Of a stretch of DNA of 64,000 bases, positions 53,564 to 61,723 are shown piece after piece. This stretch comes from Candidatus Litorirhabdus singularis. Lineage in GTDB: Bacteria > Pseudomonadota > Gammaproteobacteria > Pseudomonadales > Halieaceae. Below the pieces are notes generated by a model. That model did not search any database. It had not been told where the DNA came from and saw only the letters and a list, made by a program, of their open reading frames with translations. Position 1 is the first letter of the stretch, and every line of letters begins with the position of its first letter. The translations under genes and the position numbers were made by a program. Where the stretch lies: positions 496,001 through 560,000 of the forward strand of contig NZ_SHNN01000003.1 in assembly GCF_026262625.1 (NCBI RefSeq), read 5' to 3'.

Positions 53564-54670
53564 TCAATCCAGTATCTCCGCCGCGATTCGCTGCTCCAGA
53601 TAATCCGTATCCCAGTACATCAGCTGCAAATGCTTGGCGCGCCGGTAGTAGAGCTGCGGGTCCGCATCAGCACTGAAACCCATACCACCGTGCACCTGCA
53701 CCCCCGTGACCGTACTGCGGCGGTACACAGCAGTCGCCTGCAACTTCGCCATCATTGCCAGCTGGGCGTAGGGCCGGCCCTGATCGCAGGCCCACGCCGC
53801 CTGATAAACCAGATAGCGCGCACCCTCAATTTCTGTCGCACAGTCAGCCAAATAATGAGCGATCGACTGAAACGCACCAATAGGCTGACCAAACTGTTGC
53901 CGCTGTTGGGCATACTCGTTGGCCATCTGCAGCATACTGCTGGCGCCGCCGATGGCCTGAGCGGCCACCGCAATTTGCGTTTGCAGCATTGCCTGCTCCC
54001 AGGTCGCAGTCGCATCGCCGGCATCCAGCTTGGCGAGCGCGTCAATCTCTACACCAGTGAAGTCCACAGCAAAAAGTTTTTGATCAGCATGATTGGGCTG
54101 CTCGCGAAGTTGCAGCGTATCTGCCGCTACCAGCGCAAAAGCCAGCGCGCCTTTATGCCGCAGCGCAACCAGCACCGCAGCGGCACTATTGGCGAATGGC
54201 ACCAACACCTTTTCGCCGTGTAACTGCAGTTTGCCCGCCGCGGTCACGGCACTGCATTCCCAGTGGTCAGTATTCGGACTACAGGCTGCTTCCTGCCAGG
54301 CTGGAACTAACACTGTGTCGCCGCTAGCGATCTGCGGCAACCAGATTTGTCGCAGCGCTTGAGAGCCACACAGCTGCAGCAGCGACGCACAGACGCCAGC
54401 GGAGTCCAGTAACGGCAGGCTGACCAGACTGCGGCCCAATTCCTCATGCACGATGGCACTGTCGAGGCTGCCCATACCCAAGCCACCATATTCAGGGTCG
54501 ATGCCCATGGCGGTAATCCCAGTGTCCGCCAGAGCCTGCCATAACTCTGTCGAATAACCGCTTGCCGATGTTTCCGCAGCGCGCACTGCAGTGCTACTGG
54601 CGTGATCACGGCATTGTTTGCGCACTGTCTCACGCAGGCGCTCCTGTTCTTCACTGAAGTCCAGTTCCAT
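53564..54670 (-). CDS. Acyl-CoA dehydrogenase, divergent subunit (FadE/ChsE1-like)
   Basis: 368 residues. ACAD features: ELDFSEEQERLRETVRKQC, DTGITAMGIDPEYGGLGMGSLDSAIVHEELGRSL, FGQPIGAFQSIAHYLADC and the final RRSTVTGVQVHGGMGFSADADPQLYYRRAKHLQLMYWDT. FAD-contact signatures in the middle are weak (LVPAWQEAAC instead of the usual TE..AGSD), as in the paired subunits of steroid-type ACADs. A second ACAD is two genes upstream, so an alpha2beta2 enzyme for bulky acyl-CoA is likely. Three bases separate it from the TetR gene. Confidence 0.88.
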   Translation of the reverse strand: MELDFSEEQERLRETVRKQCRDHASSTAVRAAETSASGYSTELWQALADTGITAMGIDPEYGGLGMGSLDSAIVHEELGRSLVSLPLLDSAGVCASLLQLCGSQALRQIWLPQIASGDTVLVPAWQEAACSPNTDHWECSAVTAAGKLQLHGEKVLVPFANSAAAVLVALRHKGALAFALVAADTLQLREQPNHADQKLFAVDFTGVEIDALAKLDAGDATATWEQAMLQTQIAVAAQAIGGASSMLQMANEYAQQRQQFGQPIGAFQSIAHYLADCATEIEGARYLVYQAAWACDQGRPYAQLAMMAKLQATAVYRRSTVTGVQVHGGMGFSADADPQLYYRRAKHLQLMYWDTDYLEQRIAAEILD

Positions 54671-54673
54671 AGT

Positions 54674-55276
54674 CTAGCTCCGCCCCGCAGGCGCGCCGCG
54701 TCGCGCGCTGTCAACGATGGTGCGTATGGTGCTCTTATGCACCGGCAGGTCCAGTAACATAAAACGCATAATCACAGGCCCCAGACACTGATCGGTGAAT
54801 AACTCTACATCCGTCGTCGCCGGCAAATCACCGGCAGCCACCGCCGCCACCACTAATTCCAGCAAGGGCGCGCGACGGGCGCGTATCACTGGTATCAGCG
54901 CTTCGTTCAACGAAGGATTATGCAGACGCTCTGCGGCCAACGCGGGCAGCACAGCGCCCAACGGTGTATCGCGCATAAACTGGCTGAACTGCCATATCAT
55001 ATCCACCAGCTGCGTCAGTGGCTTGCCACGCCGGGAGGCAACCAGTGGAGCGGTACGGTCAAAAGCCGCAATCACCAGATTCTCTTTGGTAGGCCAACGC
55101 CGGTAGATTGTCGCCTTGCTGGCGCTGGCGCGCGCTGCCACCTGATCAACGGTGAACCCGCGAAAGCCAACGTCGGCCAGTAACTGCAAAGTGGCATCCA
55201 ATATGGCATTTTCCGCGCTAAGGCTGCGCGGTCGTCCGCGGCCACGCCGCACTGCTGTATCCGCGAGCGCTGTCAT
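54674..55276 (-). CDS. TetR family transcriptional regulator
   Basis: 200 residues. The N-terminal helix-turn-helix is typical: RGRGRPRSLSAENAILDATLQLLADVGFRGFTVDQVAARASASKATIYRRWPTKENLVIAAF (about 10-70). The C-terminal ligand-binding part is helical. It is embedded in the middle of the 13-gene operon and overlaps the upstream ACAD by four bases. It is the obvious candidate for repressing the operon by binding the inverted repeat at 59088-59121 and releasing it when a CoA ester or other intermediate is present (inference). Confidence 0.93.
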   Translation of the reverse strand: MTALADTAVRRGRGRPRSLSAENAILDATLQLLADVGFRGFTVDQVAARASASKATIYRRWPTKENLVIAAFDRTAPLVASRRGKPLTQLVDMIWQFSQFMRDTPLGAVLPALAAERLHNPSLNEALIPVIRARRAPLLELVVAAVAAGDLPATTDVELFTDQCLGPVIMRFMLLDLPVHKSTIRTIVDSARRGAPAGRS

Positions 55277-56460
55277 TTTGACGGCAGCCCCAAACCACGG
55301 CGCGAAATAATATTTTTCTGAATCTCCGAGGAGCCGCCGCCAATGGTATCAACCACGGTGGCGCGGTAAGAGTGCTCCCACTTACCCGCTGCCGGTGCGT
55401 CGGCAGCACTGCGGCGCAACAGCCCCATGGGCCCCAGGCAATCGAGGGCAAAATCCGCCAGACGGCGTCCCAATTCGGTGCTATAAAGCTTGCACATAGC
55501 CGCTTCCACCGTCGGCACATCGCCGCGCAGCGCTGCTGCTATAACACGGCGCTGCAGCATCGTCGCGGTCTCCACATCACAGGCCAGTCGGGCAATGCCG
55601 CGGCGCACTGAATCTTTTGTGGTTAACGGTTGACCATCGCGGAGCGTCAATTTGAGCAAGTCTACCAGTGCCTCAAACTTGGTCCGCAGCGGCCCGATGG
55701 TATAGAGGGTGAAGCGCTCGTAGTCCAGCGCTTCGCAGACATAGAGCCAGCCTTGATTCTCCTCGCCGACCAGATAGTCGGTATGCACGCGGACATCATC
55801 AAAGAACACCTGATTAGTGCGATGATCACCCATGGTGCGAATTTCTGTGATGCGCAGACCCGGTGCATCCATGGGTATCAGAAACACACTGATACCTTTG
55901 TGCTTGGCCGCTGCCGGGTCGGTGCGCGCCGCCACCCAGTACCAGTCGGCAAAGTGCGCTGAGGTCGTCCACATTTTCTGTCCGTTGAACACCCAGTACT
56001 CGCCGTCACGCTCCGCCTTGAGTTGCAGTGAAGCCAGGTCCGAACCCGCACCGGGCTCCGAGTAGCCCAACGCAAATTCAGTTTCCCCCCGCAGTATTTG
56101 CGGCAGAAACTCCTTTTTCAGTCGCTCAGAACCGTGGTTAATCAGGGTCTTGCCGATACAACCCACACCTTTGCCAATCAATGGCGCACCCACACTCGCC
56201 AACTCTTCATTGAGCAGATAGTCGTAGATACCATCACGGGCCTGACCGCCGTATTGTTCATCCCAGGACATACCCAGATAACCGGCTTTTGCCAGACGCT
56301 GGTTAAACACGCGCCGGGCAGCGCTGTCAGACAGCATGGAGTCGGCCTCGCGGTTCGGCGCAAACACACCATCGGCTTCATCCTGCTCACGATGGGTGGT
56401 CAGGAACTCGCGTACGTCACTGATAAAGGCCCGCTCGCTGGCGGCAAAATCGAAGTCCAC
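55273..56460 (-). CDS. Acyl-CoA dehydrogenase
   Basis: 395 residues with the full ACAD fold: GYLGMSWDEQYGGQARD, the FAD-contact FALGYSEPGAGSDLASLQLKAERDGEYWVFNGQKMWTTSAHFADW, then DYERFTLYTIG and the C-terminal TIGGGSSEIQKNIISRRGLGLP. The base glutamate position of medium-chain ACADs (YEGT) is GGG here, as in steroid-degradation and branched-chain ACADs that take the base from helix G. It probably pairs with the ACAD two genes on. One base separates it from the VOC gene. Confidence 0.93.
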   Translation of the reverse strand: MDFDFAASERAFISDVREFLTTHREQDEADGVFAPNREADSMLSDSAARRVFNQRLAKAGYLGMSWDEQYGGQARDGIYDYLLNEELASVGAPLIGKGVGCIGKTLINHGSERLKKEFLPQILRGETEFALGYSEPGAGSDLASLQLKAERDGEYWVFNGQKMWTTSAHFADWYWVAARTDPAAAKHKGISVFLIPMDAPGLRITEIRTMGDHRTNQVFFDDVRVHTDYLVGEENQGWLYVCEALDYERFTLYTIGPLRTKFEALVDLLKLTLRDGQPLTTKDSVRRGIARLACDVETATMLQRRVIAAALRGDVPTVEAAMCKLYSTELGRRLADFALDCLGPMGLLRRSAADAPAAGKWEHSYRATVVDTIGGGSSEIQKNIISRRGLGLPSK

Positions 56461-56461
56461 G

Positions 56462-56866
56462 CTAGTTCTCCTGAGTTAACTCCACCGTATTACCATCGGC
56501 ATCTTCCGCCTGGGCCACCAGCACACCCGGTCGCAACTCGCGAACAGGTACAGGAATTTTGAAACCGGCGTCAGCCAGAGCTGCGACCACTGCTTCCAGA
56601 TTGCTGATGTAAATGGTCAGATAGCGGATACCGGTCTGGCTGGCAAAACCCTCACGGGACCCCTCGGCGGCCGGCGGTGTCTGTGGTACGAACACGCGCA
56701 GAATACTGTCACCCACCGCGTAGCGGCGGATAAAACCAACTTCCGGAAATTCCACCTCGCCCACCACCGGAAAGCCCAGCAACTCACCATAGAAGCGATG
56801 CGCCGCTGACAGATTCGTGGTGACGAGCCCGGCATCCAGCAGCGGTTTTTGTAAGATGGCGCTCAT
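56462..56866 (-). CDS. VOC superfamily (glyoxalase-like) protein
   Basis: 134 residues forming two beta-alpha-beta-beta-beta units: AGLVTTNLSAAHRFYGELLGFPVVGEV and IRYLTIYISNLEAVVAALADAGFKIPVPVRE, ending with AQAEDADGNTVELTQ. The final glutamate is a metal ligand of the fold, but the usual first histidine of glyoxalase I is replaced, so metal chemistry is uncertain. It overlaps the extradiol dioxygenase gene by four bases. It may be an isomerase or a structural partner; no specific role can be given. Confidence 0.82.
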   Translation of the reverse strand: MSAILQKPLLDAGLVTTNLSAAHRFYGELLGFPVVGEVEFPEVGFIRRYAVGDSILRVFVPQTPPAAEGSREGFASQTGIRYLTIYISNLEAVVAALADAGFKIPVPVRELRPGVLVAQAEDADGNTVELTQEN

Positions 56867-57846
56867 AGTGATTCCTCGTCCTGCTGGTTACCCGCGTTCA
56901 GGTTCTCTTCGATGGTAATTGCATCCAGGCCGCGGTGACCCCAGATATCGCCTTCCACAAATTCGTTGCTACTCCAACTGTCGTCAAGTAGACGTCCATC
57001 CCAACCAATCTCCACTTCGAAACCGGACGGGCTGCGCATATAGAAAGACAGCACATTATCGTTAACATGCCGCCCCAGTGTGGAGGTAATCGCCAGCCCG
57101 GCATCCTCAGCACGTTCCAGACACTTCAAAACCATATCGACTTCCGTCACCTCCAGCATCAGATGATGCAGGCCGACCATGTCACCAATACGCAGCAGGC
57201 CGATACTGTGATGACGGCGGTTACAGTGGAAAAAGTTGGCGGAGTTATCTTCACCAAAGCGAATGTAATCGGTCAGCTCGAAACCCAGTAACTGCGTGTA
57301 GAACTCCCTCGCTGCCATTAGAGGACCCGCAATCAGATTCAAGTGCCCCAGGCCCATGTCGCCAGTCAGGAAGCTCATACCCTGCGGAGAACAAAACTTG
57401 CGGTCCATAGTTATACCGTAGAACAGTTCGATGCAGTTACCCATAGGGTCCTGCGTGTACGCAATACCGGTGACGGCACGGCCACGCGCCTGCTCCTCAC
57501 TACCCAGGCGTGCTTCTATGCCAGCCGCCTGCAGCTCAGCAACCGCCGTGCTGAGCGCAGCCGCGTTATCCAATTCAAAACCTATGTACAACAACCCGCT
57601 CTTATCATCCGAAGGGTGCACCGCTAGCCGCCACTGCCAGTCATCCAGCTTCAGGTAAATACTGCCATCGCTGCCAATACCACTACCGCCACTGGCCGGC
57701 CCCTGACCCGGCACCGCCGGCATCCCCCAACTTTCACCGGGCACCGCTCGCGCCGGCATGGCGCCGATAATATCGGTGGCATAACTTAACCAGGCTTGAG
57801 GATCGGGAGCGGCAAAGCCGGCATAACCCAGACTACGGATTTTCAT
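56863..57846 (-). CDS. Type I extradiol ring-cleavage dioxygenase (BphC/HsaC-like)
   Basis: 327 residues, two VOC domains in the order of 2,3-dihydroxybiphenyl dioxygenases. The catalytic C-domain has H168 (GLGHLNLI), H228 (GLHHLMLEV) and E279 (SGFEVEIGWDG) as Fe(II) ligands, and H213, H260 and Y269 in the positions of the second-shell residues of BphC (NRRHHSIGL, GRHVND, SFYMRSP). All appear intact, so meta-cleavage of a catechol ring is strongly predicted. The steroid enzyme HsaC is the same family. It follows the P450 gene by 25 bases and overlaps the VOC gene. Confidence 0.92.
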   Translation of the reverse strand: MKIRSLGYAGFAAPDPQAWLSYATDIIGAMPARAVPGESWGMPAVPGQGPASGGSGIGSDGSIYLKLDDWQWRLAVHPSDDKSGLLYIGFELDNAAALSTAVAELQAAGIEARLGSEEQARGRAVTGIAYTQDPMGNCIELFYGITMDRKFCSPQGMSFLTGDMGLGHLNLIAGPLMAAREFYTQLLGFELTDYIRFGEDNSANFFHCNRRHHSIGLLRIGDMVGLHHLMLEVTEVDMVLKCLERAEDAGLAITSTLGRHVNDNVLSFYMRSPSGFEVEIGWDGRLLDDSWSSNEFVEGDIWGHRGLDAITIEENLNAGNQQDEESL

Positions 57847-57871
57847 GTTTCAGGTGCCCTCGCTATGGCTA

Positions 57872-59083
57872 CTATTTGGCGGCAATCTGGTGAGACTCGC
57901 GGGTGACCGTGATAGGCACACGGGCAAAGCCCGACAGATGCTCTCCGAACACTCGCTCGCACTGCTCGTGTAACAACTCATAATCACTGATGGCATTAAA
58001 CAATTCTTCCAGCACCACCCGCGCACCCATCGTTGCCAGATGCATACCCAGACACTTGTGACCACCGGTGCCATAGGTCAGGTCGCGTGGATACTCGCGA
58101 AAGATATCAAAGACATCAGCGCGCTCAAATTCCACCTCATCGCGGTTGGCAGAAGCGTAGATATACAGCAGTGCCTGACCCGCCTTGATCTGTGCCCCAC
58201 CTAACCCGAAGTCTTTGACGGCACGGCGGCACAGCATATTGGTGGGCTGATCATAGCGGCAGGTCTCAAAATACAGCGGCGACACCAGGCTGGCATCAGC
58301 CAACACCTGAGTCCGCAGGGCTTGATCCTGACCCAGATAATAGACCGCACCGGCGCAAACCATAGGCGTGGTCTCAGAGCCCAGAATGAGAAAGTTCATC
58401 AGCACATTGACCATACCTTCATCGTCCAGGCGCTCGCCATCAACTTCAGCGTTGAGGTAGGCCGCAGTATGCCCAACCGCCAGATCCGGGTTAGCCCGCA
58501 GGGTTTGCACAAATTCAAACAGGTAACCGCCCAGCTGCGCCGCGGCCGTCTGATTACGTTCGGAACCACCGCCCACCTGACCGGGGTCGCGGTGCAGCAT
58601 GTCGTCAATCAGCGCGCGAAAGGTCACAGCATCAGCCTTGGGCAGGCCCAGGTTGTAGCCGGAGTTCAGACAAAAAACCCGATTGGCGTAGTCGCTATAG
58701 ACATCAAACTCGCCGCGCTCCAGTAACGGCGCCAACACCTCGCGGGCCAGTGCACGAAAACGCTGCTCCTGCTCAGCCACACTGGCCGGCGTATAGTCTT
58801 TGCGCACCACCGCGCGCCAACGCCGGTGTTCAGGGGCATCCATGGTGGTGAAGGCGCGAGGAATCGGCTCGCCGAGAAACAACTGGCCCGGCGTCGCACC
58901 GTCAGTCCAGGTGACATCGCCCTCATGCTGCTGGCTTGCCTCCCATACATCCTCAAAGCGGGCCAGCGCCCAGGCATCATATTTTTCGATGTAGTGGGGC
59001 TTTCCTTCAGCCCGCATGGCGGCATACAGCGGGAAGGGATTACGCATGGCGGCGTCTGAAAACGGATCGTACTCTACGGTCAT
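57872..59083 (-). CDS. Cytochrome P450
   Basis: 403 residues, a soluble bacterial class I P450. The heme-thiolate loop reads YGTGGHKCLGMHLA with C344; the K-helix E-x-x-R is ETCR; the I-helix has GSETTP in place of the usual A-G-x-D/E-T-T. The expected opening PFSDAAMRNPFPLYAAMRAEG is present. It inserts oxygen using a ferredoxin and reductase encoded elsewhere. As the first gene of the operon it likely starts the pathway by hydroxylating the substrate. No ribosome site of normal strength is seen before the ATG. Confidence 0.94.
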   Translation of the reverse strand: MTVEYDPFSDAAMRNPFPLYAAMRAEGKPHYIEKYDAWALARFEDVWEASQQHEGDVTWTDGATPGQLFLGEPIPRAFTTMDAPEHRRWRAVVRKDYTPASVAEQEQRFRALAREVLAPLLERGEFDVYSDYANRVFCLNSGYNLGLPKADAVTFRALIDDMLHRDPGQVGGGSERNQTAAAQLGGYLFEFVQTLRANPDLAVGHTAAYLNAEVDGERLDDEGMVNVLMNFLILGSETTPMVCAGAVYYLGQDQALRTQVLADASLVSPLYFETCRYDQPTNMLCRRAVKDFGLGGAQIKAGQALLYIYASANRDEVEFERADVFDIFREYPRDLTYGTGGHKCLGMHLATMGARVVLEELFNAISDYELLHEQCERVFGEHLSGFARVPITVTRESHQIAAK

Positions 59084-59087
59084 AGGG

Positions 59088-59121
59088 ATAGGTACTTTAT
59101 AACGAAACTGTCAGTACCTAT
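59088..59121. promoter_or_regulatory. Operator candidate: 9-base inverted repeat ATAGGTACT-N16-AGTACCTAT
   Basis: Both arms are perfect (59088-59096 and 59113-59121). The repeat starts in the -10 box and covers the transcription start and leader of the P450 operon, where a repressor would block transcription. The TetR gene of the operon is the natural partner. Confidence 0.65.
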
Positions 59122-59147
59122 TTTAGAAGTCCCGGCCGATCTGTCAA
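59120..59147 (-). promoter_or_regulatory. Sigma-70-like promoter of the P450 operon (TTGACA-16-TAAAAT)
   Basis: On the minus strand TTGACA (59147-59142) is an exact -35 consensus and TAAAAT (59125-59120) a five-of-six -10 box, with 16 bases between. The start would be near 59113, giving a leader of about 30 bases before the ATG at 59083. Confidence 0.65.
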
Positions 59148-59174
59148 GCCGGGATCGACGCGACAGTCGGACTA

Positions 59175-60200
59175 CTAGCTCAACAGTTCTCTGGCATGTT
59201 GCAAGTAAGCATCAATACGCTCGCCAATCGCCTCCAGAGACTGCACCTTCATACCACCGCTGGCGCCCTGCTGCAGCCTTGCCAAAACGCCCTCAACGAT
59301 GCACGCCTGCTTCCACCAGCTGAACGCGTTATACCATTGCATGTGCGTGATGCTGACTGCGGACATTTCACAGTAACAGTCCAACACTTGCTGACGCCCC
59401 GGAAACTCCGGATGCTGTGTGGGAGGCGCCATAAGCCAGGTCAGACTTTCGCCGGGCTCAGCCCAGTAATTCAGCGACCAGATAAAATCTGCGCGCGGAT
59501 CGCCGATTGTGCACAGCTCCCAGTCCAGCACCGCCGCTACCCGGTAATCATCACCAAGAATACAATTGTCAAACCGGTAGTCGCCGTGCGCAAGACCCGG
59601 GGCCAATTCTGAAGGCGGTGAGGTGGCGACCAAGGCCGCATGCAATTCGTCAAACAAGGGCTGCTCACGTTGGCTTGCCACCTCAACCTGCCGCTTCCAG
59701 CGTTTCAACTGACGCTGCAGATAACCGTCGTGCTGGGCCAGATCTGCCAGACCCACTGCCTCCAGATCAATCTGGTGAAACGCCACTTGCGCTGCCACCA
59801 GTGATTCCATGGCCTGCCAACAAGCCGCAGCCGTCATTGCCGCGCAGTCGGACTGTTCACGCAGGGCGAGACCTTCTACCAGCTCCATGCAATAAAACTC
59901 GCTGCCGGTAACGGCCGAGTCATCACACCAGGCGTACAACTGCGGTACCGGCACGGCAGAGCCCTGTAGGCCGCCAATAATTTTGTATTCACGCTGCATA
60001 TCGTGTGCGGTTGCTATGCGGGCACGCACCGGCGGACGTCGCAGAATAAAGCGCGCGGCATTGGCCGCCGTGACCCGGTAGGTCAGATTGGACCCACCGG
60101 CCGCAATCAATTCAAATTCATAGGGTGGCGGCATATCCTGCAGATTGGCCGCTAACCAGGCGGTGACTTGTTCCAGCTCTATACCCTTGGGCGACTCCAT
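59175..60200 (-). CDS. Phosphotransferase (APH-like kinase), ACAD10/11-type partner
   Basis: 341 residues with the small-molecule kinase fold: a P-loop-like ELIAAGGSNLTYRV, FILRRPPVRARIATAHDMQREYKII, and the catalytic loop LAHGDYRFDNCILGD followed by VAAVLDWELCTIGDPRADF (H-G-D-x4-N and D-W-E). The same domain is fused to an acyl-CoA dehydrogenase in eukaryotic ACAD10 and ACAD11, where it phosphorylates 4-hydroxyacyl-CoA. Here the adjacent upstream gene is that dehydrogenase and the start overlaps its stop by one base (TGATG), so the two act in sequence. Hydroxyacyl-CoA phosphorylation is inferred. Confidence 0.87.
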   Translation of the reverse strand: MESPKGIELEQVTAWLAANLQDMPPPYEFELIAAGGSNLTYRVTAANAARFILRRPPVRARIATAHDMQREYKIIGGLQGSAVPVPQLYAWCDDSAVTGSEFYCMELVEGLALREQSDCAAMTAAACWQAMESLVAAQVAFHQIDLEAVGLADLAQHDGYLQRQLKRWKRQVEVASQREQPLFDELHAALVATSPPSELAPGLAHGDYRFDNCILGDDYRVAAVLDWELCTIGDPRADFIWSLNYWAEPGESLTWLMAPPTQHPEFPGRQQVLDCYCEMSAVSITHMQWYNAFSWWKQACIVEGVLARLQQGASGGMKVQSLEAIGERIDAYLQHARELLS

Positions 60201-61543
60201 CAGGGATTCTCCACTGATGAATCAGCAGCATCCCGCTTGGCCGCCGCAACAGCGTCACCATACCTGGCTACCGCCTTCGCCCGCTGACTGGGAATATGCT
60301 CCGAGGGCAAGCCCTCGCGTGGCTCCTGCAACGCCAACACCAGCCGCGAGACGGTTTGCTTATGCACCTCATCGGCACCATCGGCAACGCGCAGCGCGCG
60401 CCCGGTGCGATACATCTGTTCCAGCGGCATATCACTGGAGTAACCCAGTGAACCGTGTAACTGAATAGCGCGATCAATCACCTGCAACATAATATTGGGC
60501 ACTGCAAACTTGGTGGCAGCGATTTCCTTTTGCGAGGCCTTGCTATGCGGACCCTGGTTATCCATGGTCCAGGCTGCCTTAAGCACAAATAGCCGCGCCA
60601 TTTCAATTTCCGCATAACTGTCGGCTATCATCGCCTGCACCAACTGCTGTGACGCCAGCGGTTTGCCACGCGTGTGCCGCGACACCGCCCGCTCCTGCAT
60701 CATTTCAAAAGCTCGATTGCACTGCCCAATCATGCGCATAGCGTGATGAATACGACCACCGCCCAGACGCTTTTGGGCCAGCATAAAGCCCTCTCCGGGT
60801 TCACCGATCATGTTTTCCAAAGGCACCCGGCAATCCGTAAACCTAACCTCGGTATGACCGCCGATACGCGGCAGCAGATCGCCAACGTCAGTGTGACCGG
60901 GATGCGACATGGTGCCGACATCGCGCACCAACTCAACCCCAGGAGTCCCGCGCGGCACAATGACCATGGCGGCGCGGGCATGGGGTGGTGCAGCAGGATC
61001 GGTCACAGCCATCACTACCATAAAGTCAGACACCGACGCATTCGAGGCATACCACTTGTGCCCGTTAATCACCCACTGCTCGCCCTCACGTTCACAGCGC
61101 GTTTGAATACCCGTGGGGTCACTACCGGAGTTATCGAATTCAGTCAGCGCAAAAGTTGAGCGCATCTCACCGCGCAGCAGAGGATATAACCACTGCTCTC
61201 GCTGCGCTTCATTGGCCCCGGCGGCAATCAATTCGGCATTACCCGAGTCCGGCGCCTGACAGCCAAACACTTCAGGGCCCAGATCACAGCGACCCAACAC
61301 CTCATGCATCAAGGCCAGATACATTTGACCCCGCCCCTGCCCACCATCCTCAGGCGGCAAGTGTGCTGCCCACAAACCGCGCTCTTTGACCCGCTGCTTG
61401 AGCGGCTCAAAAATGCGATCCATTTGTGGCTGAGTGACATCACCCAACAACAGCTCCAGCGGAATAATTTCGTCGTCTACAAACTCGCGAATCCAGTCCA
61501 GCTCAGCTTGTACTTCTGGCTCAGTTGAGAAATCCCACGCCAT
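60200..61543 (-). CDS. Acyl-CoA dehydrogenase, ACAD10/11-like
   Basis: 447 residues. The FAD-contact block STFALTEFDNSGSDPTGIQTRCEREGEQWVINGHKWYASNASVSDF, DCRVPLENMIGEPGEGFMLAQKRLGGGRIHHAMRMIG and the C-terminal LHGSLGYSSDMPLEQMYRTGRALRVADGADEVHKQTVSRLVL are present. ADGADEVH carries the catalytic glutamate in the ACAD10/11 form. Together with the kinase it is expected to handle 4-hydroxy or ring-derived acyl-CoA. It is a separate minus-strand unit upstream of the P450 operon. Confidence 0.93.
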   Translation of the reverse strand: MAWDFSTEPEVQAELDWIREFVDDEIIPLELLLGDVTQPQMDRIFEPLKQRVKERGLWAAHLPPEDGGQGRGQMYLALMHEVLGRCDLGPEVFGCQAPDSGNAELIAAGANEAQREQWLYPLLRGEMRSTFALTEFDNSGSDPTGIQTRCEREGEQWVINGHKWYASNASVSDFMVVMAVTDPAAPPHARAAMVIVPRGTPGVELVRDVGTMSHPGHTDVGDLLPRIGGHTEVRFTDCRVPLENMIGEPGEGFMLAQKRLGGGRIHHAMRMIGQCNRAFEMMQERAVSRHTRGKPLASQQLVQAMIADSYAEIEMARLFVLKAAWTMDNQGPHSKASQKEIAATKFAVPNIMLQVIDRAIQLHGSLGYSSDMPLEQMYRTGRALRVADGADEVHKQTVSRLVLALQEPREGLPSEHIPSQRAKAVARYGDAVAAAKRDAADSSVENP

Positions 61544-61723
61544 ACTTTTCCTCCCTCGTTGTCGCCGCTGCGCTGCCGCACGTCACCGTGCCATCGTATT
61601 GCCACGGAGCATTTTGACCAGCATAAACCGGCGCTATGTCACCCACCAGTCAGTTTGAGAATTTGCGCGAGCGTGGTTTAAAAAAGGCGCGCGGCAGCGA
61701 CTGCGCCTGGAATACAAATCAGC

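Noticed and set aside
52630-53676. Open frame of 348 codons antisense to the MFE-type SDR
   Set aside because: The opposite strand encodes a clear SDR with intact motifs; the translation of this frame is His/Arg-rich and unlike any family.
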